35,053 bases of DNA from JANRKT01 sp033763355 (GTDB lineage Bacteria; Bacteroidota; Bacteroidia; Chitinophagales; Chitinophagaceae): the NCBI GenBank assembly GCA_033763355.1, contig JANRKT010000139.1, positions 1 through 35,053 on the forward strand, written 5' to 3'. A program made the translations under genes and the position numbers. Under the pieces are notes generated by a model. That model was not told the origin of the DNA and made no database searches. It saw only the letters and a program-made list of their open reading frames with translations. Below, piece by piece: positions 16,032-24,274 of the stretch; within the stretch, counting starts at the first letter, position 1; the number at the start of each line of letters is the position of its first letter.

Positions 16032-16165
16032 AATAATTGGAGTGGCCAGTTTGTCATTCCGACAAGAGAGGAATCTGAAGCATAATCTAACACGCATTCT
16101 CTATTAGTTAATTTAGATGCCTCGTTCCCCGGCATGACAAACAAACTGACCCACTATCAATTATT
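16032..16165. mobile_element. Terminal-inverted-repeat element of about 115-134 bp (MITE/REP-like)
   Basis: The left end aataattggagtggccagtt and the right end, read on the other strand as aataattgatagtgggtcag, match with small indels. They continue as agtttgtcattccg on the left and agtttgtttgtcatgccg on the right. The core (16041-16155) contains gaggaatct on one side and gcatctaaat on the other. It carries no gene. It lies between trmB and the broken acyltransferase, and the outer part of its right arm includes that gene's stop codon. Confidence 0.65.
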
Positions 16166-16757
16166 CCCAGGTAATATCCTTCTGCAAAACTTTTGCGGGC
16201 ACCCCGCCTGCAAGACAACCCGGCGGCACATCTTTGGTAACCACGGCGCCTGCGGTTATTACAGACCCGTTACCGATATGAACCCCTTTTAAAATAATGG
16301 CCCCTGTTCCAATCCATACATGATCCCCGATAATCACCGGCTTTGTCATTTCATGCAAAAGCTTTCCGTTAAACAAATGGCTGTCGCTGTCGCGTATGGT
16401 AACATGCTCGGCGATAGCAACATCTTCGCCTATCTCTATCTTCCCGAAACAATGCAGTTTTACGTGATTGTTGATGTAGCCGCTACCAAGTATGAGCGTG
16501 GCATTTTGATTAATATAAATTTCAGCGCCGGAATAAATTTTAAAATTGTTTTTTACTCTTAAAGAGGCCTGTTCTTTTATTGCGAGGACAGTTGTAAACG
16601 GGTCTTCTTTCAGTCAGGAACAATGCAGGAGCAATTGCCTGTTTTCTTCAACAGCAATATGCCCCGTTTCCGCCAGTTCTATATAACAGTTTCCCTGCCG
16701 GTAACTGTTACTTTTTTTGTCCCTGATGGATTTAACATGTGCGGCAACATCAATCAT
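16161..16757 (-). pseudogene. Left-handed beta-helix acyltransferase broken by an in-frame TGA
   Basis: This is a 199-codon frame with one internal stop. The ATG at 16757 overlaps the stop of the upstream glycosyltransferase as ATGA, marking the original start. Codon 48 (bases 16614-16616) is TGA; before it the frame reads ...ENRQLLLHCS, after it LKEDPFTTVLAIKEQASLRV and on through the hexapeptide-repeat domain (IEIGEDVAIAEHVTIRDSDS, VIIGDHVWIGTGAIILKGVH, AGAVVTKDVPPGCLAGGVPA) to a normal end. Related acyltransferases commonly have Trp near this place, and TGG to TGA is a single change, so I infer a nonsense mutation. A downstream start for the catalytic part is not obvious: only a TTG at 16376 would give 71 codons. 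It would have O- or N-acetylated a sugar. Confidence 0.85.
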
Positions 16758-17929
16758 AAAGCGGCGGTGAAAGTTTTTTCAATAAGGTTGTTAAGAACTT
16801 TCCGGTAATCAAAATATTCTTCTGCAATATGCCTTGCACTATTGCAATGCGCCGGGTAATTACTGTTTATTTCATTGATGGCGGCAACCGCCTCTTCTGT
16901 ATTGGTAAAACAAAGCAAACCTCTTCCTGTTTCAAGAAAAGCTGAAAACCCCGTATCCTGTATTACAACAGGCCTGCCGCTTGCAAGATAGCAACAGCTT
17001 CTTTCGCTGAACCATCCGCTGCACGCAGCAACATACCCCTGCTTGGCAACGCTCCATTCTCCTTTTGATGAACGTATGTAATCTTTATAAGTTTCAGGGG
17101 TTTTGGTAACAGCTAAAGGATCTTTAATTATCCATCCCCTGCTGCTGATTTTATCCTTAGGAGCAGTTGCGCTGCCCATTGCAATTTCAAAAGATTCATT
17201 TATAAGAAGGGGAAGTTCAAAAAAGGGATCAAATGAAGATGATTTCATTCCATAAATTTTTCCTTTGTATTCTCTTTTCTGATAACTGTCCCATTGCATT
17301 ACAGTAGTCCATTTTGCTTTGGGGTTGCCGGGAGGTGCCTGCCATATTTCTGTTACAACGGGCTGCCTTGTGGGTTTCCATTTCAAATTATCATCGGGCA
17401 TGCTGCAATTTTGCCTGCCAAAATTTTCACCAAAAGAAAAAAAGCAATTGTGCTGGTTTGCCAGCGTTGCTGCACCAGCATCAGTAAGATGGCGTATTTG
17501 TGTAAATACAGGATCAGTATCAATAAAAACCCGCTGCGGAATTTTCAGCACCCAGTCACGTAAAGGATTAGAACCTGAAAGGTTCAGTAATATATCGGCA
17601 GACCGGCAAAATGATACTGTGTCTTCACGGGTTGAGCCATGCCACTGCAAACGATGTGCATCATAATAAGCCCATTTTATACCCGGTAAGTATTGCCCGG
17701 ATATATCGCTGATAAACTTCAACCCGTAAGAAGCATCAGTGGTCAATTCAAACAAGCCGGGCCGATAACAGGAAGGGTAATCATCGCTGTCTTCAAGAAA
17801 AAAAACTTCATGCCCCATTTTTTGCAGGCCTATGAGGTATTGCAAATGGTGCCAGACCAGTCCGCCCAAAGGGCCTCTTACAATATAACCCAATACAACA
17901 ATGCGGAGTTTGGAAGAGGGGGATTTCAA
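16754..17929 (-). CDS. Glycosyltransferase, GT-B-like (paralogue of the one at 19235)
   Basis: A 391-aa cytoplasmic protein that begins LRIVVLGYIVRGPLGGLVWH, the Gly-rich loop of a GT-B N-terminal domain. The middle contains RVFIDTDPVFTQIRHLTD and FFSFGENFGR. The C-terminal domain has WSVAKQGYVAACSGWFSERS and CYLASGRPVVIQDTGF, the nucleotide-sugar-binding part, and ends with a helical stretch of the AEEYFDYRKVLNNLI type. The gene at 19235-20425 shares this layout and many of the same motifs. Sugar donor and acceptor cannot be read from the sequence. It starts 6 bp after the acyltransferase stop at 17936, within the glycan operon. Confidence 0.82.
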   Translation of the reverse strand: MKSPSSKLRIVVLGYIVRGPLGGLVWHHLQYLIGLQKMGHEVFFLEDSDDYPSCYRPGLFELTTDASYGLKFISDISGQYLPGIKWAYYDAHRLQWHGSTREDTVSFCRSADILLNLSGSNPLRDWVLKIPQRVFIDTDPVFTQIRHLTDAGAATLANQHNCFFSFGENFGRQNCSMPDDNLKWKPTRQPVVTEIWQAPPGNPKAKWTTVMQWDSYQKREYKGKIYGMKSSSFDPFFELPLLINESFEIAMGSATAPKDKISSRGWIIKDPLAVTKTPETYKDYIRSSKGEWSVAKQGYVAACSGWFSERSCCYLASGRPVVIQDTGFSAFLETGRGLLCFTNTEEAVAAINEINSNYPAHCNSARHIAEEYFDYRKVLNNLIEKTFTAAL

Positions 17930-17935
17930 AACAGG

Positions 17936-18622
17936 TTATTTTGAGGTGTGGCTGTTCAACAAATATTCATTCATGGCCATAGCCCTGGCTTCTTCTGTAT
18001 CACCGGGCTCAAGATAACGGATGATCCGGGATGGGTTTCCCACCACAACAGCATATGGCGGCACATCAGTTGCCACAACCGATTTGCTGCCAATAACACA
18101 ACCCCTTCCCAGTTTTACGCCGGGTAATACAACCGTATCAAAACCCACCCATACATTGTCTTCAATGATTATTTCTTTGGGTTCGCCGTTATGCGGAAGA
18201 ATGCGGTACCCGTGTTGTGCTGTTTCCTTCAGCACCCTTCTTCTTTGTTCAGCAGAAAAATTATTTTCATTTATCCAGCAGTCTGTAATTACTGAACCCC
18301 ATGCAAACATACAATGGCTGCCCACCACAATTTTTTTCCGGCAAATAAAAACGGAGCCATTGAGGATATTGAATTCGCCTATCTGAATTTTTCCTTTTTC
18401 ACCTACAACAAAAGAAGCTCTGTCGTAACAACCGCTGCCCCTGCCCATTGTCATGGCATCAGGCAACTCAGAATGAAATGCAGCAAAGCCATAAGATGTA
18501 TCTATGTAAACATGTTCCGCAAGGTTAACGTTTCCCGGAATGCCATGCCCGAACCAATCGTATTCAATATAGGTCCTGCCATCGCCTGACCTGTTACCGC
18601 TTTGTATGATATTTTCCCTCAT
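17936..18622 (-). CDS. Left-handed beta-helix acyltransferase
   Basis: A 228-aa protein with hexapeptide repeats. The segments KGKIQIGEFNILNGSVFICR and KIVVGSHCMFAWGSVITD come before a roughly 30-residue insertion (NENNFSAEQRRRVLKETAQH), then EIIIEDNVWVGFDTVVLPGV, LGRGCVIGSKSVVATDVPPY and AVVVGNPSRIIRYL complete the beta-helix. The pattern of bulky residues every sixth position and the final GNPSR motif are those of the sugar O-/N-acetyltransferase superfamily. Start and upstream stop overlap as TAATG at 18620-18624, so translation is probably coupled to the preceding acyltransferase. The substrate is unknown, presumably a sugar of the glycan built by the operon. Confidence 0.85.
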   Translation of the reverse strand: MRENIIQSGNRSGDGRTYIEYDWFGHGIPGNVNLAEHVYIDTSYGFAAFHSELPDAMTMGRGSGCYDRASFVVGEKGKIQIGEFNILNGSVFICRKKIVVGSHCMFAWGSVITDCWINENNFSAEQRRRVLKETAQHGYRILPHNGEPKEIIIEDNVWVGFDTVVLPGVKLGRGCVIGSKSVVATDVPPYAVVVGNPSRIIRYLEPGDTEEARAMAMNEYLLNSHTSK

Positions 18623-19224
18623 TATATGCTGGTAATTTTTTTCGCAGGATTTCCTGCAACAACAGTTCCGGCTTCCACATCTTCAATAACAAGTGAGCCG
18701 GGTTGTATAACAGCCCCTGCCCCGATATGAACACCTTTCAGGATGGTAGCATTAAAACCGATCCATACATCATCTTCAATTACTACCGGAATTGTTTTTA
18801 TAGCCGGCCTTTTTTTCCTGTTGCCCAAAGGGGATAAGGCAATGGTGTCTGCGAGGCGTTCTGCAGGCGCAATGGGATGGAAATCTGAATCAGCTATGGT
18901 AACCCCGCCGGCAATAAAAACATAATTGCCGATGCTGATCCTTTCAGAACATACCAAAGCGGCATTGGCGATATAACAATAATCGCCAATTTCAATGAAG
19001 GCGTTTTCTTCTGCTGCAAGAGATGTTCTCCAGAAAGTAACATGATTGCCCGCTTTGAAACCAACAGGCAAACTGCTGAAATAATGTTTGAAACAAAAAG
19101 ATGAGTCAATAACAGTATTCTCCCCCGCTACGATATTTAAAGGTATTTTTCCATGATACCAGTCGCCGGGGATACTTATTCCCGGCTGCAGCAAATGAAA
19201 GTTTTTTGTTTCTTCTGTCAGCAT
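18622..19224 (-). CDS. Left-handed beta-helix acyltransferase
   Basis: A 200-aa member of the hexapeptide-repeat acyltransferases. The N-terminal part (HLLQPGISIPGDWYHGKIPL) is followed by the repeats AFIEIGDYCYIANAALVCSE, ISIGNYVFIAGGVTIADSDF (His follows), then PVVIEDDVWIGFNATILKGV, HIGAGAVIQPGSLVIEDV and VVAGNPAKKI. The DSDFHP segment supplies the likely catalytic His. It is related to its neighbour at 17936 and to the broken acyltransferase at 16161, so the operon encodes three such enzymes. The gene lies 10 bp after the glycosyltransferase at 19235. Confidence 0.86.
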   Translation of the reverse strand: MLTEETKNFHLLQPGISIPGDWYHGKIPLNIVAGENTVIDSSFCFKHYFSSLPVGFKAGNHVTFWRTSLAAEENAFIEIGDYCYIANAALVCSERISIGNYVFIAGGVTIADSDFHPIAPAERLADTIALSPLGNRKKRPAIKTIPVVIEDDVWIGFNATILKGVHIGAGAVIQPGSLVIEDVEAGTVVAGNPAKKITSI

Positions 19225-19234
19225 AAGAACGATG

Positions 19235-20425
19235 CTATGAAATTTTTTTCAATAAATCAACGAGTACTTTGTCGCTGTCAAAATAATCTTCGGCTATTTT
19301 TCTTGCTGCGGTTGCGTGCTGCTGCAGGTTTTTTGTTACCACCTTAAGCGCATCAGCAGCTTCATCCATATTGTGAAATGCAAATAACCCGTTGCCTGCC
19401 GGAATAAATTTTGACCAGCCGGTATCCTGTGTGATAACCGGCCTTCCTGAAGCAAGATAACAGGCAGAGCGGCAGGAGAACCAGCCTGTATTGGCTTTTA
19501 CATAGGTTTGTTTGGCAACAGAAAATTCACCGGCCGAATGTTCAATAAAGCCCTGGTACCTGATCCAGTCCGGCGCCAGTGTTTCTGCATTCAATATTTG
19601 CCATCCGCAATTTTTTATGGTTTCCTGCTGCAGGGTTTGCGCTGTTCCCCCGGTCTGGCTTATCACCATAGAAAGTTTAATGCCGTTTATTTTTGAAGGA
19701 AGCTGCATGACTTTATAAAATTCCACATCTTTCTGGCCCCACTCTTCATTATTATAAACAAGTTTTTTTCCGGCAGTCCAGTTCATAAGTGTAGTAAAAG
19801 CAGAACCATTATTAACAGGAACCGGTGTTGCTTTCCAGAAATCAATACAAACAGGTTGCCTTGTTGTATGCCATTGCAGGTTGCCTGAAGGGATGAGGCA
19901 ATCATCTGCCCCGATATTTTCACCGAATGTAAAAAGATGTGTATGTGCATGGAGCATTTGCTTTAATCCGGGTTCACCGGGTGTAAACATTTGCTGAGAG
20001 ACATACTGTATTTGGGTAAACATGGGGTCTGAATCAATGAGGATGCGTACAGGTATCCGCATGTATTCTTCCCGCATAAATGTGGAACAGGATATATTTA
20101 CAAACACATCTGCTGTGTTGCAGATTTCTTTTACTTCTTCTTCACTTAAACCAAAACATTTTCCCGAAGCTTCATCACGGTAAGCCCAGCGTTTACCCAG
20201 TCCAAAATAATCCATTACTTTTTTGAGGTGTTCAACAGAGGCGCTGCAGTCATCCCAGTTGCTTCCGGGCTTCTGGTAAATGGGATAAAGCCTTGTATCT
20301 TCAATATAAAACACATCATGGCCCAGAAGCGAAAAGCCCAAGGGATACTGTATGTAATCCCACGTAACCCCTCCTGCAGGCATAATGCCGAGGAAACCTC
20401 CCACAACAATTCTCAGTTTTCCCAT
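19235..20425 (-). CDS. Glycosyltransferase, GT-B-like (paralogue of the one at 16754)
   Basis: A 396-aa protein with the same layout as the glycosyltransferase at 16754-17929. It begins KLRIVVGGFLGIMPAGGVTW. RILIDSDPMFTQIQYVSQQ and LFTFGENIGADDC correspond to RVFIDTDPVFTQIRHLTD and FFSFGENFGR in the paralogue, and both have the TRQPV motif. The C-terminal block FSVAKQTYVKANTGWFSCRS, ACYLASGRPVITQDTGWSKF and FAFHNMDEAADAL is the nucleotide-sugar-binding region. The two enzymes have diverged strongly, so each may add a different residue of one glycan. Spacing to neighbours is 3 and 10 bp. Confidence 0.82.
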   Translation of the reverse strand: MGKLRIVVGGFLGIMPAGGVTWDYIQYPLGFSLLGHDVFYIEDTRLYPIYQKPGSNWDDCSASVEHLKKVMDYFGLGKRWAYRDEASGKCFGLSEEEVKEICNTADVFVNISCSTFMREEYMRIPVRILIDSDPMFTQIQYVSQQMFTPGEPGLKQMLHAHTHLFTFGENIGADDCLIPSGNLQWHTTRQPVCIDFWKATPVPVNNGSAFTTLMNWTAGKKLVYNNEEWGQKDVEFYKVMQLPSKINGIKLSMVISQTGGTAQTLQQETIKNCGWQILNAETLAPDWIRYQGFIEHSAGEFSVAKQTYVKANTGWFSCRSACYLASGRPVITQDTGWSKFIPAGNGLFAFHNMDEAADALKVVTKNLQQHATAARKIAEDYFDSDKVLVDLLKKIS

Positions 20426-20428
20426 TTC

Positions 20429-21424
20429 TTAATCATTTGCGCTTACATACCAGTTTGCGGGTAATACGTCTTTTTTATCAATACCATTTTTGGCCAGCAT
20501 TTGAACCGCCAGCGTGAAATGATAGTTTTCTTTTGCAAACCCCATTTCTTTTACAATGTCTTCAATTGGCGGGGTGGCAAGGATGGCTATTTTGTTTTTA
20601 GAGGTTTCTGAATCAGCCGGGTTTTTATTTTCCTGCTGTATAATATGGCAGGCTGTTTTTAATGTAAGTGCAAGGCTTTCTTTTTTATCTTTTGTTACCA
20701 CATCGCAGATCAGCCATTGATGATCTTTTATTTTATATACCGCAGCAAACATCCCGATTGTTTCATTACAGTGGTTAACGGTATATACTTTAAAATCACC
20801 GTGACTTGTTTTCCAGGGTAAAGTATGGCTGTTTCTTACAATTGCAGGATTATAAACTGCCGCTGCTTTTTGCCATAATAAATCAACTGCGGGGTCAGAC
20901 GGGTTTATTTTTTCTGCAGAAACACCTTCAGTTAATTCAAATGCACCCGGTGATGTTAATGAATAACTCCACAAAGGGAATTTATGCGTCATAACAAAGG
21001 GGAAAGCCTGCAACACTCTTGACCACCGCGGATCAGGCAAAATGTATATGAGCGAAACACCCTGCCGGGTGAGGTCGTCAGCAACTTTTTTATACATCCT
21101 TAATATGGGGTGCTGCCCGGTTAATAAAGAGGCAATTCCAAATTTTGTCTGCAGGCTTTGCTCTAAAACCGGCGCAAAAGGCCTGTATGCTTTTACTTCC
21201 TTTCCTTTTACTGCAATGCGGAGCGGAATAAAAACAAATTGTCCTATGATCTTTCCCGTATCATCGTCAACAGCTATTGCAACAGCAGCATCGCCTGAAG
21301 GTGTATTGGTAAACCGGCGCTCCCATTCAGCACGGTCAATTATATCCCACCCTGAGTTTTCACTCCAGAATTGAGCCAGTTCATCAATATCATTCTTTGC
21401 CGCCATCCGGTAAGAAATGCTCAT
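20429..21424 (-). CDS. GNAT-like acyltransferase (paralogue of the next gene)
   Basis: A 331-aa protein. Residues 1-150 resemble a GNAT N-acetyltransferase: YRMAAKNDIDELAQFWSENS at the start, the strand GKIIGQFVFIPLRIAVKG and a cofactor-loop-like stretch that begins SLLTGQHPILRMYKKVADDL. The second half (about 180-331) includes IGMFAAVYKIKDHQWLICDV and the end motif VLPANWYVSAND, and may be a second, degenerate GNAT domain. The neighbour at 21436 has the same architecture and end motif. The substrate is unknown; in this context it may acylate a lipid or amino sugar. Adjacent spacing is 3 bp and 11 bp, so it belongs to the operon. Confidence 0.75.
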   Translation of the reverse strand: MSISYRMAAKNDIDELAQFWSENSGWDIIDRAEWERRFTNTPSGDAAVAIAVDDDTGKIIGQFVFIPLRIAVKGKEVKAYRPFAPVLEQSLQTKFGIASLLTGQHPILRMYKKVADDLTRQGVSLIYILPDPRWSRVLQAFPFVMTHKFPLWSYSLTSPGAFELTEGVSAEKINPSDPAVDLLWQKAAAVYNPAIVRNSHTLPWKTSHGDFKVYTVNHCNETIGMFAAVYKIKDHQWLICDVVTKDKKESLALTLKTACHIIQQENKNPADSETSKNKIAILATPPIEDIVKEMGFAKENYHFTLAVQMLAKNGIDKKDVLPANWYVSAND

Positions 21425-21435
21425 AGTTTACAGTT

Positions 21436-22422
21436 TTAATCGTCCGGCATGATGTACCAGTTTTCAGGAAGTATATTGGCTTTTTTAACTGAAGGCTGCA
21501 ATGGATAATATCCAAAAGCAAACTGAAAGTTTATTTTGTGGTGAGTGATTTCATCAAGTAAGGGTGTTATGTGGGGGCTGAGCATCAGCTTAATTTCCCC
21601 GAATGGTGCAGGTACCCTGTTTTCATTCTTATGGTGCATGGCTTTTACCGATGACCGGAATACTTTTTTTAAATCATGTTTATCTTTTGCAAGGATATCC
21701 GCCAGCAACCCGTCGGCTTTTTTATAAGCAGCATAACCCAGCAGTTTGTTGTTTTCCCTTACTTCAATAACAAGATGGGGGCTGATTTTCCATTGCAGCC
21801 GTGCCGCATGGCGTACAATGCCGCAATGAACAGGAAACAATCCGGCAGCATCTTTCCACAGCTTATTATAAGATTCGTCAAAAGAAGTTAAAGTGGTGGT
21901 ATGTAAAGTTTCATGAATGGTTTTTTCCCATACCGTTTCATCTTTCAGCGAAACGGAAGCGCAATCCCATGTGGCCATTTGAATATCAGGTAATCCAAAA
22001 CGGGGAAACAATTTCAGCAAGCCAATCCATCCATGTGCAGGCAAACCATAAAGCATTACATATCCCTGCTTTGCTGCAATATCAAGGCCTGCTTTTATCA
22101 TCATAAATGCAGGATGTTCATTGTTTCTGAGGTCAGCCTGCCGGAAGTCTTCATGCAGGATGGGTGCAGAGATGCGCACTGCTTTTGTTTCTATACCGGT
22201 TAAAAAAATTTTTGCCGGTATCAGCACCAGTTGCCCCATCACTTCATCTTCTTCATTGGCTGCAATAATAATAAGGCAGGGGCCGTCGGGGGTATTAAGA
22301 TACCAGTCCCTGAATTGCTGTTCGCTTATAGCCCCCCAGCCGGAAAAATTTTCCCAGAGTGAGAGAACTCCCGGAAGATCTTTGTCTTCATAAAGGCGAT
22401 ATGTGAGTTGTGCAACATGCAT
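21436..22422 (-). CDS. GNAT-like acyltransferase (paralogue of the previous gene)
   Basis: A 328-aa protein matching its downstream neighbour over its whole length: start LTYRLYEDKDLPGVLSLWEN, then WYLNTPDGPCLIIIAANEED, MGQLVLIPAKIFLTGIETKA and the end motif NILPENWYIMPDD. The N-terminal half has a GNAT-like layout; the C-terminal half contains KLLGYAAYKKADGLLADILA, similar to a GNAT core strand pair. The tandem pair suggests an old duplication with divergence. It lies 18 bp after the ABC exporter. I could not assign a substrate. Confidence 0.75.
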   Translation of the reverse strand: MHVAQLTYRLYEDKDLPGVLSLWENFSGWGAISEQQFRDWYLNTPDGPCLIIIAANEEDEVMGQLVLIPAKIFLTGIETKAVRISAPILHEDFRQADLRNNEHPAFMMIKAGLDIAAKQGYVMLYGLPAHGWIGLLKLFPRFGLPDIQMATWDCASVSLKDETVWEKTIHETLHTTTLTSFDESYNKLWKDAAGLFPVHCGIVRHAARLQWKISPHLVIEVRENNKLLGYAAYKKADGLLADILAKDKHDLKKVFRSSVKAMHHKNENRVPAPFGEIKLMLSPHITPLLDEITHHKINFQFAFGYYPLQPSVKKANILPENWYIMPDD

Positions 22423-22440
22423 TTATCAGCATTTAAAGTT

Positions 22441-24234
22441 TCAGGTTATATGCTGGTATTTATAAAGGTCTGCGTATAATTTTCCTTCACGGAGCAGGTT
22501 TTCATGCGTGCCGCTTTCTGCAACATGCCCGTCTTTTAAAGTAATGATCTGGTCGGCGTGTTTAATGGTTGACAGGCGGTGTGAAATAAGAAATACGGTT
22601 TTATCTTTTGAGGTTTCTGCCAGTTTTTTAAAAATCTTTGCTTCGGTTAAAGCGTCAAGCGCTGAAGTGGGTTCATCAAGAATAAGAATTGAAGCCTTTT
22701 TTAAAAAAGCCCTTGCCAGTGCAATGCGTTGTTTTTCCCCGCCTGAAAGAGAAGCCCCCATTTCGCTTACCGGCGTATCATACTGCTGCGGCAGCTTTGC
22801 AATAAAATCATGTGCCTGCGCTGCTTTTGCAGCTTCGGTAATTTCCTCAAAAGAAGCCTGGGGGTTACCAAAAGCAATGTTTTCACCAATGGTCATTGGA
22901 AAAAGAAAAGGCTCCTGTAAAACAAGAGAAATGTTCTCTCTTAAGGAATGCAGCTTCAGGTCACGCAGGTCATGCCCGTCAATTGATATTTTTCCCTGCA
23001 GGGGATCATAAAAGCGGGCAATCATTGATATGAGCGAAGTTTTGCCTGCACCGGTCGGGCCCACAATGGCGGTGATTTGACCAGCCCGTGCATGGAAACT
23101 GATATTTTGCAAAACAGGTTTTTTTAAGCCGGGTTCTTTTTCATAACCAAAGGAAACGTTTTCAAAAACAACATCGCCGTTGAGATGACTGGCTGTTTTA
23201 GCATGCGGTTTTTCCCGCAGCGTTTCTTCTGAATCAAGTATATCAAAAATCCTTTTTCCCCTTGAGCTTACTGCAATAGCAGCGCCAATAGCAGTAGAGA
23301 GAGAATTTACAGGGCCATATAATGCTGTGATGTAACCCAGAAAAATATAAAGGTCGCCGGCAGATAAATTGCCATTCAAACCTCTTGATGCACCAAGCCA
23401 TATTAAAAGCGCTGAAGAAAGGCCAGTGATAAGAACTGTAAGCTGGTTATACCTCGTTGATACCAGTGTGGCAGTCTGAAATGCTTTGCCAAAATCCCAG
23501 GCGTGCCTTTCCAGTTTATTATACATGAACGATTCTCTTGCAAATGCCTGTATGATCTTCATAGAAGAAAGGCTTTGCTGGAGAAAAGCTGACAACTCAC
23601 CCTGTTTTTTATACTGGTCCATCGTGGTATCATTCATGGGTTTGGCGAAATAAGCAAGTGTTATGCCCAGCAGCGGAACCACCGATAAAGCGATTACTGC
23701 AAGCATAACATCAATTTTAGCCATGATGTAAAACATAGCGCCAAGGCAGATGAGAGAAGTAACAGCGGGAACGGCAATCTGCGCAACAAGAAAATAAACC
23801 ACAAAAGCATCACCGGTTACACGCTGCAGCAAATCGCCGATTTTATTACGGGAATAAAATGAAAGGGAAAGCTTTTGCAGTTTGCCGAACAGGTCAATAG
23901 ACAAATCATATACCAGCCGTTGCGATAAACCGATGGTGAGGCGGGTTACTATCAGCGAAACAAATACTCCTCCGGTTGTAATAACGACGATTGAAAGAAT
24001 ACAGATGATCAAAAGTTGTTTTTTATCGGCAGGAGACGATAAACCTGTGAGGCCCTGGAGAAAAGCGGGAAGCGGCTGCCCGCCAAACACATTATCAATT
24101 ACAATTTTTATGGGCAGGGGTTTGGCCACTTCAAATACCACACCTGTTAATGCAATTATAACCAGTATTGCAAGTTTGGCTTTATAGCGGGAAACGTAAC
24201 TGAACAACCGCTTTAATATGTGTATGTTTTTCAT
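22441..24234 (-). CDS. ABC exporter, fused membrane and ATPase domains (MsbA/lipid-flippase type)
   Basis: A 597-aa half-transporter that works as a homodimer, probably moving a lipid-linked or amphiphilic glycan product across the inner membrane. Six helices occupy about residues 15-310 and the ATPase the rest. The Walker A motif is IVGPTGAGKTSLISMIARFY, the signature LSGGEKQRIALARAFL, Walker B ILILDEPTSALD and the switch His is in LISHRLSTI. The start MKNIHILKRLFSYV at 24234 is preferred; the longer reading from 24309 begins with a Lys/Arg-rich stretch and would overlap the upstream gene. Context between the GH-GT2 fusion and the GNAT pair argues for glycan export, not drug efflux. Confidence 0.9.
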   Translation of the reverse strand: MKNIHILKRLFSYVSRYKAKLAILVIIALTGVVFEVAKPLPIKIVIDNVFGGQPLPAFLQGLTGLSSPADKKQLLIICILSIVVITTGGVFVSLIVTRLTIGLSQRLVYDLSIDLFGKLQKLSLSFYSRNKIGDLLQRVTGDAFVVYFLVAQIAVPAVTSLICLGAMFYIMAKIDVMLAVIALSVVPLLGITLAYFAKPMNDTTMDQYKKQGELSAFLQQSLSSMKIIQAFARESFMYNKLERHAWDFGKAFQTATLVSTRYNQLTVLITGLSSALLIWLGASRGLNGNLSAGDLYIFLGYITALYGPVNSLSTAIGAAIAVSSRGKRIFDILDSEETLREKPHAKTASHLNGDVVFENVSFGYEKEPGLKKPVLQNISFHARAGQITAIVGPTGAGKTSLISMIARFYDPLQGKISIDGHDLRDLKLHSLRENISLVLQEPFLFPMTIGENIAFGNPQASFEEITEAAKAAQAHDFIAKLPQQYDTPVSEMGASLSGGEKQRIALARAFLKKASILILDEPTSALDALTEAKIFKKLAETSKDKTVFLISHRLSTIKHADQIITLKDGHVAESGTHENLLREGKLYADLYKYQHIT

Positions 24235-24274
24235 TGCATTTGTTTTCCGGTAACCCCAACCACCTCTTTTTGCT

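Noticed and set aside
16161..16757. TGA recoding (Trp or selenocysteine) to explain the internal stop
   Set aside because: Other genes in the window stop at TGA, there is no visible SECIS-like hairpin that I can support, and acyltransferases of this family are not selenoproteins.
16623..16808. A 61-codon plus-strand ORF over the acyltransferase and glycosyltransferase junction
   Set aside because: It is antisense to the ATGA-coupled junction of two minus-strand genes and has no supporting feature.
22508..23011. A 167-codon ORF antisense to the ABC exporter ATPase
   Set aside because: It is the shadow of a well-conserved coding region; the peptide is Ser/Cys-rich and has no recognised domain.
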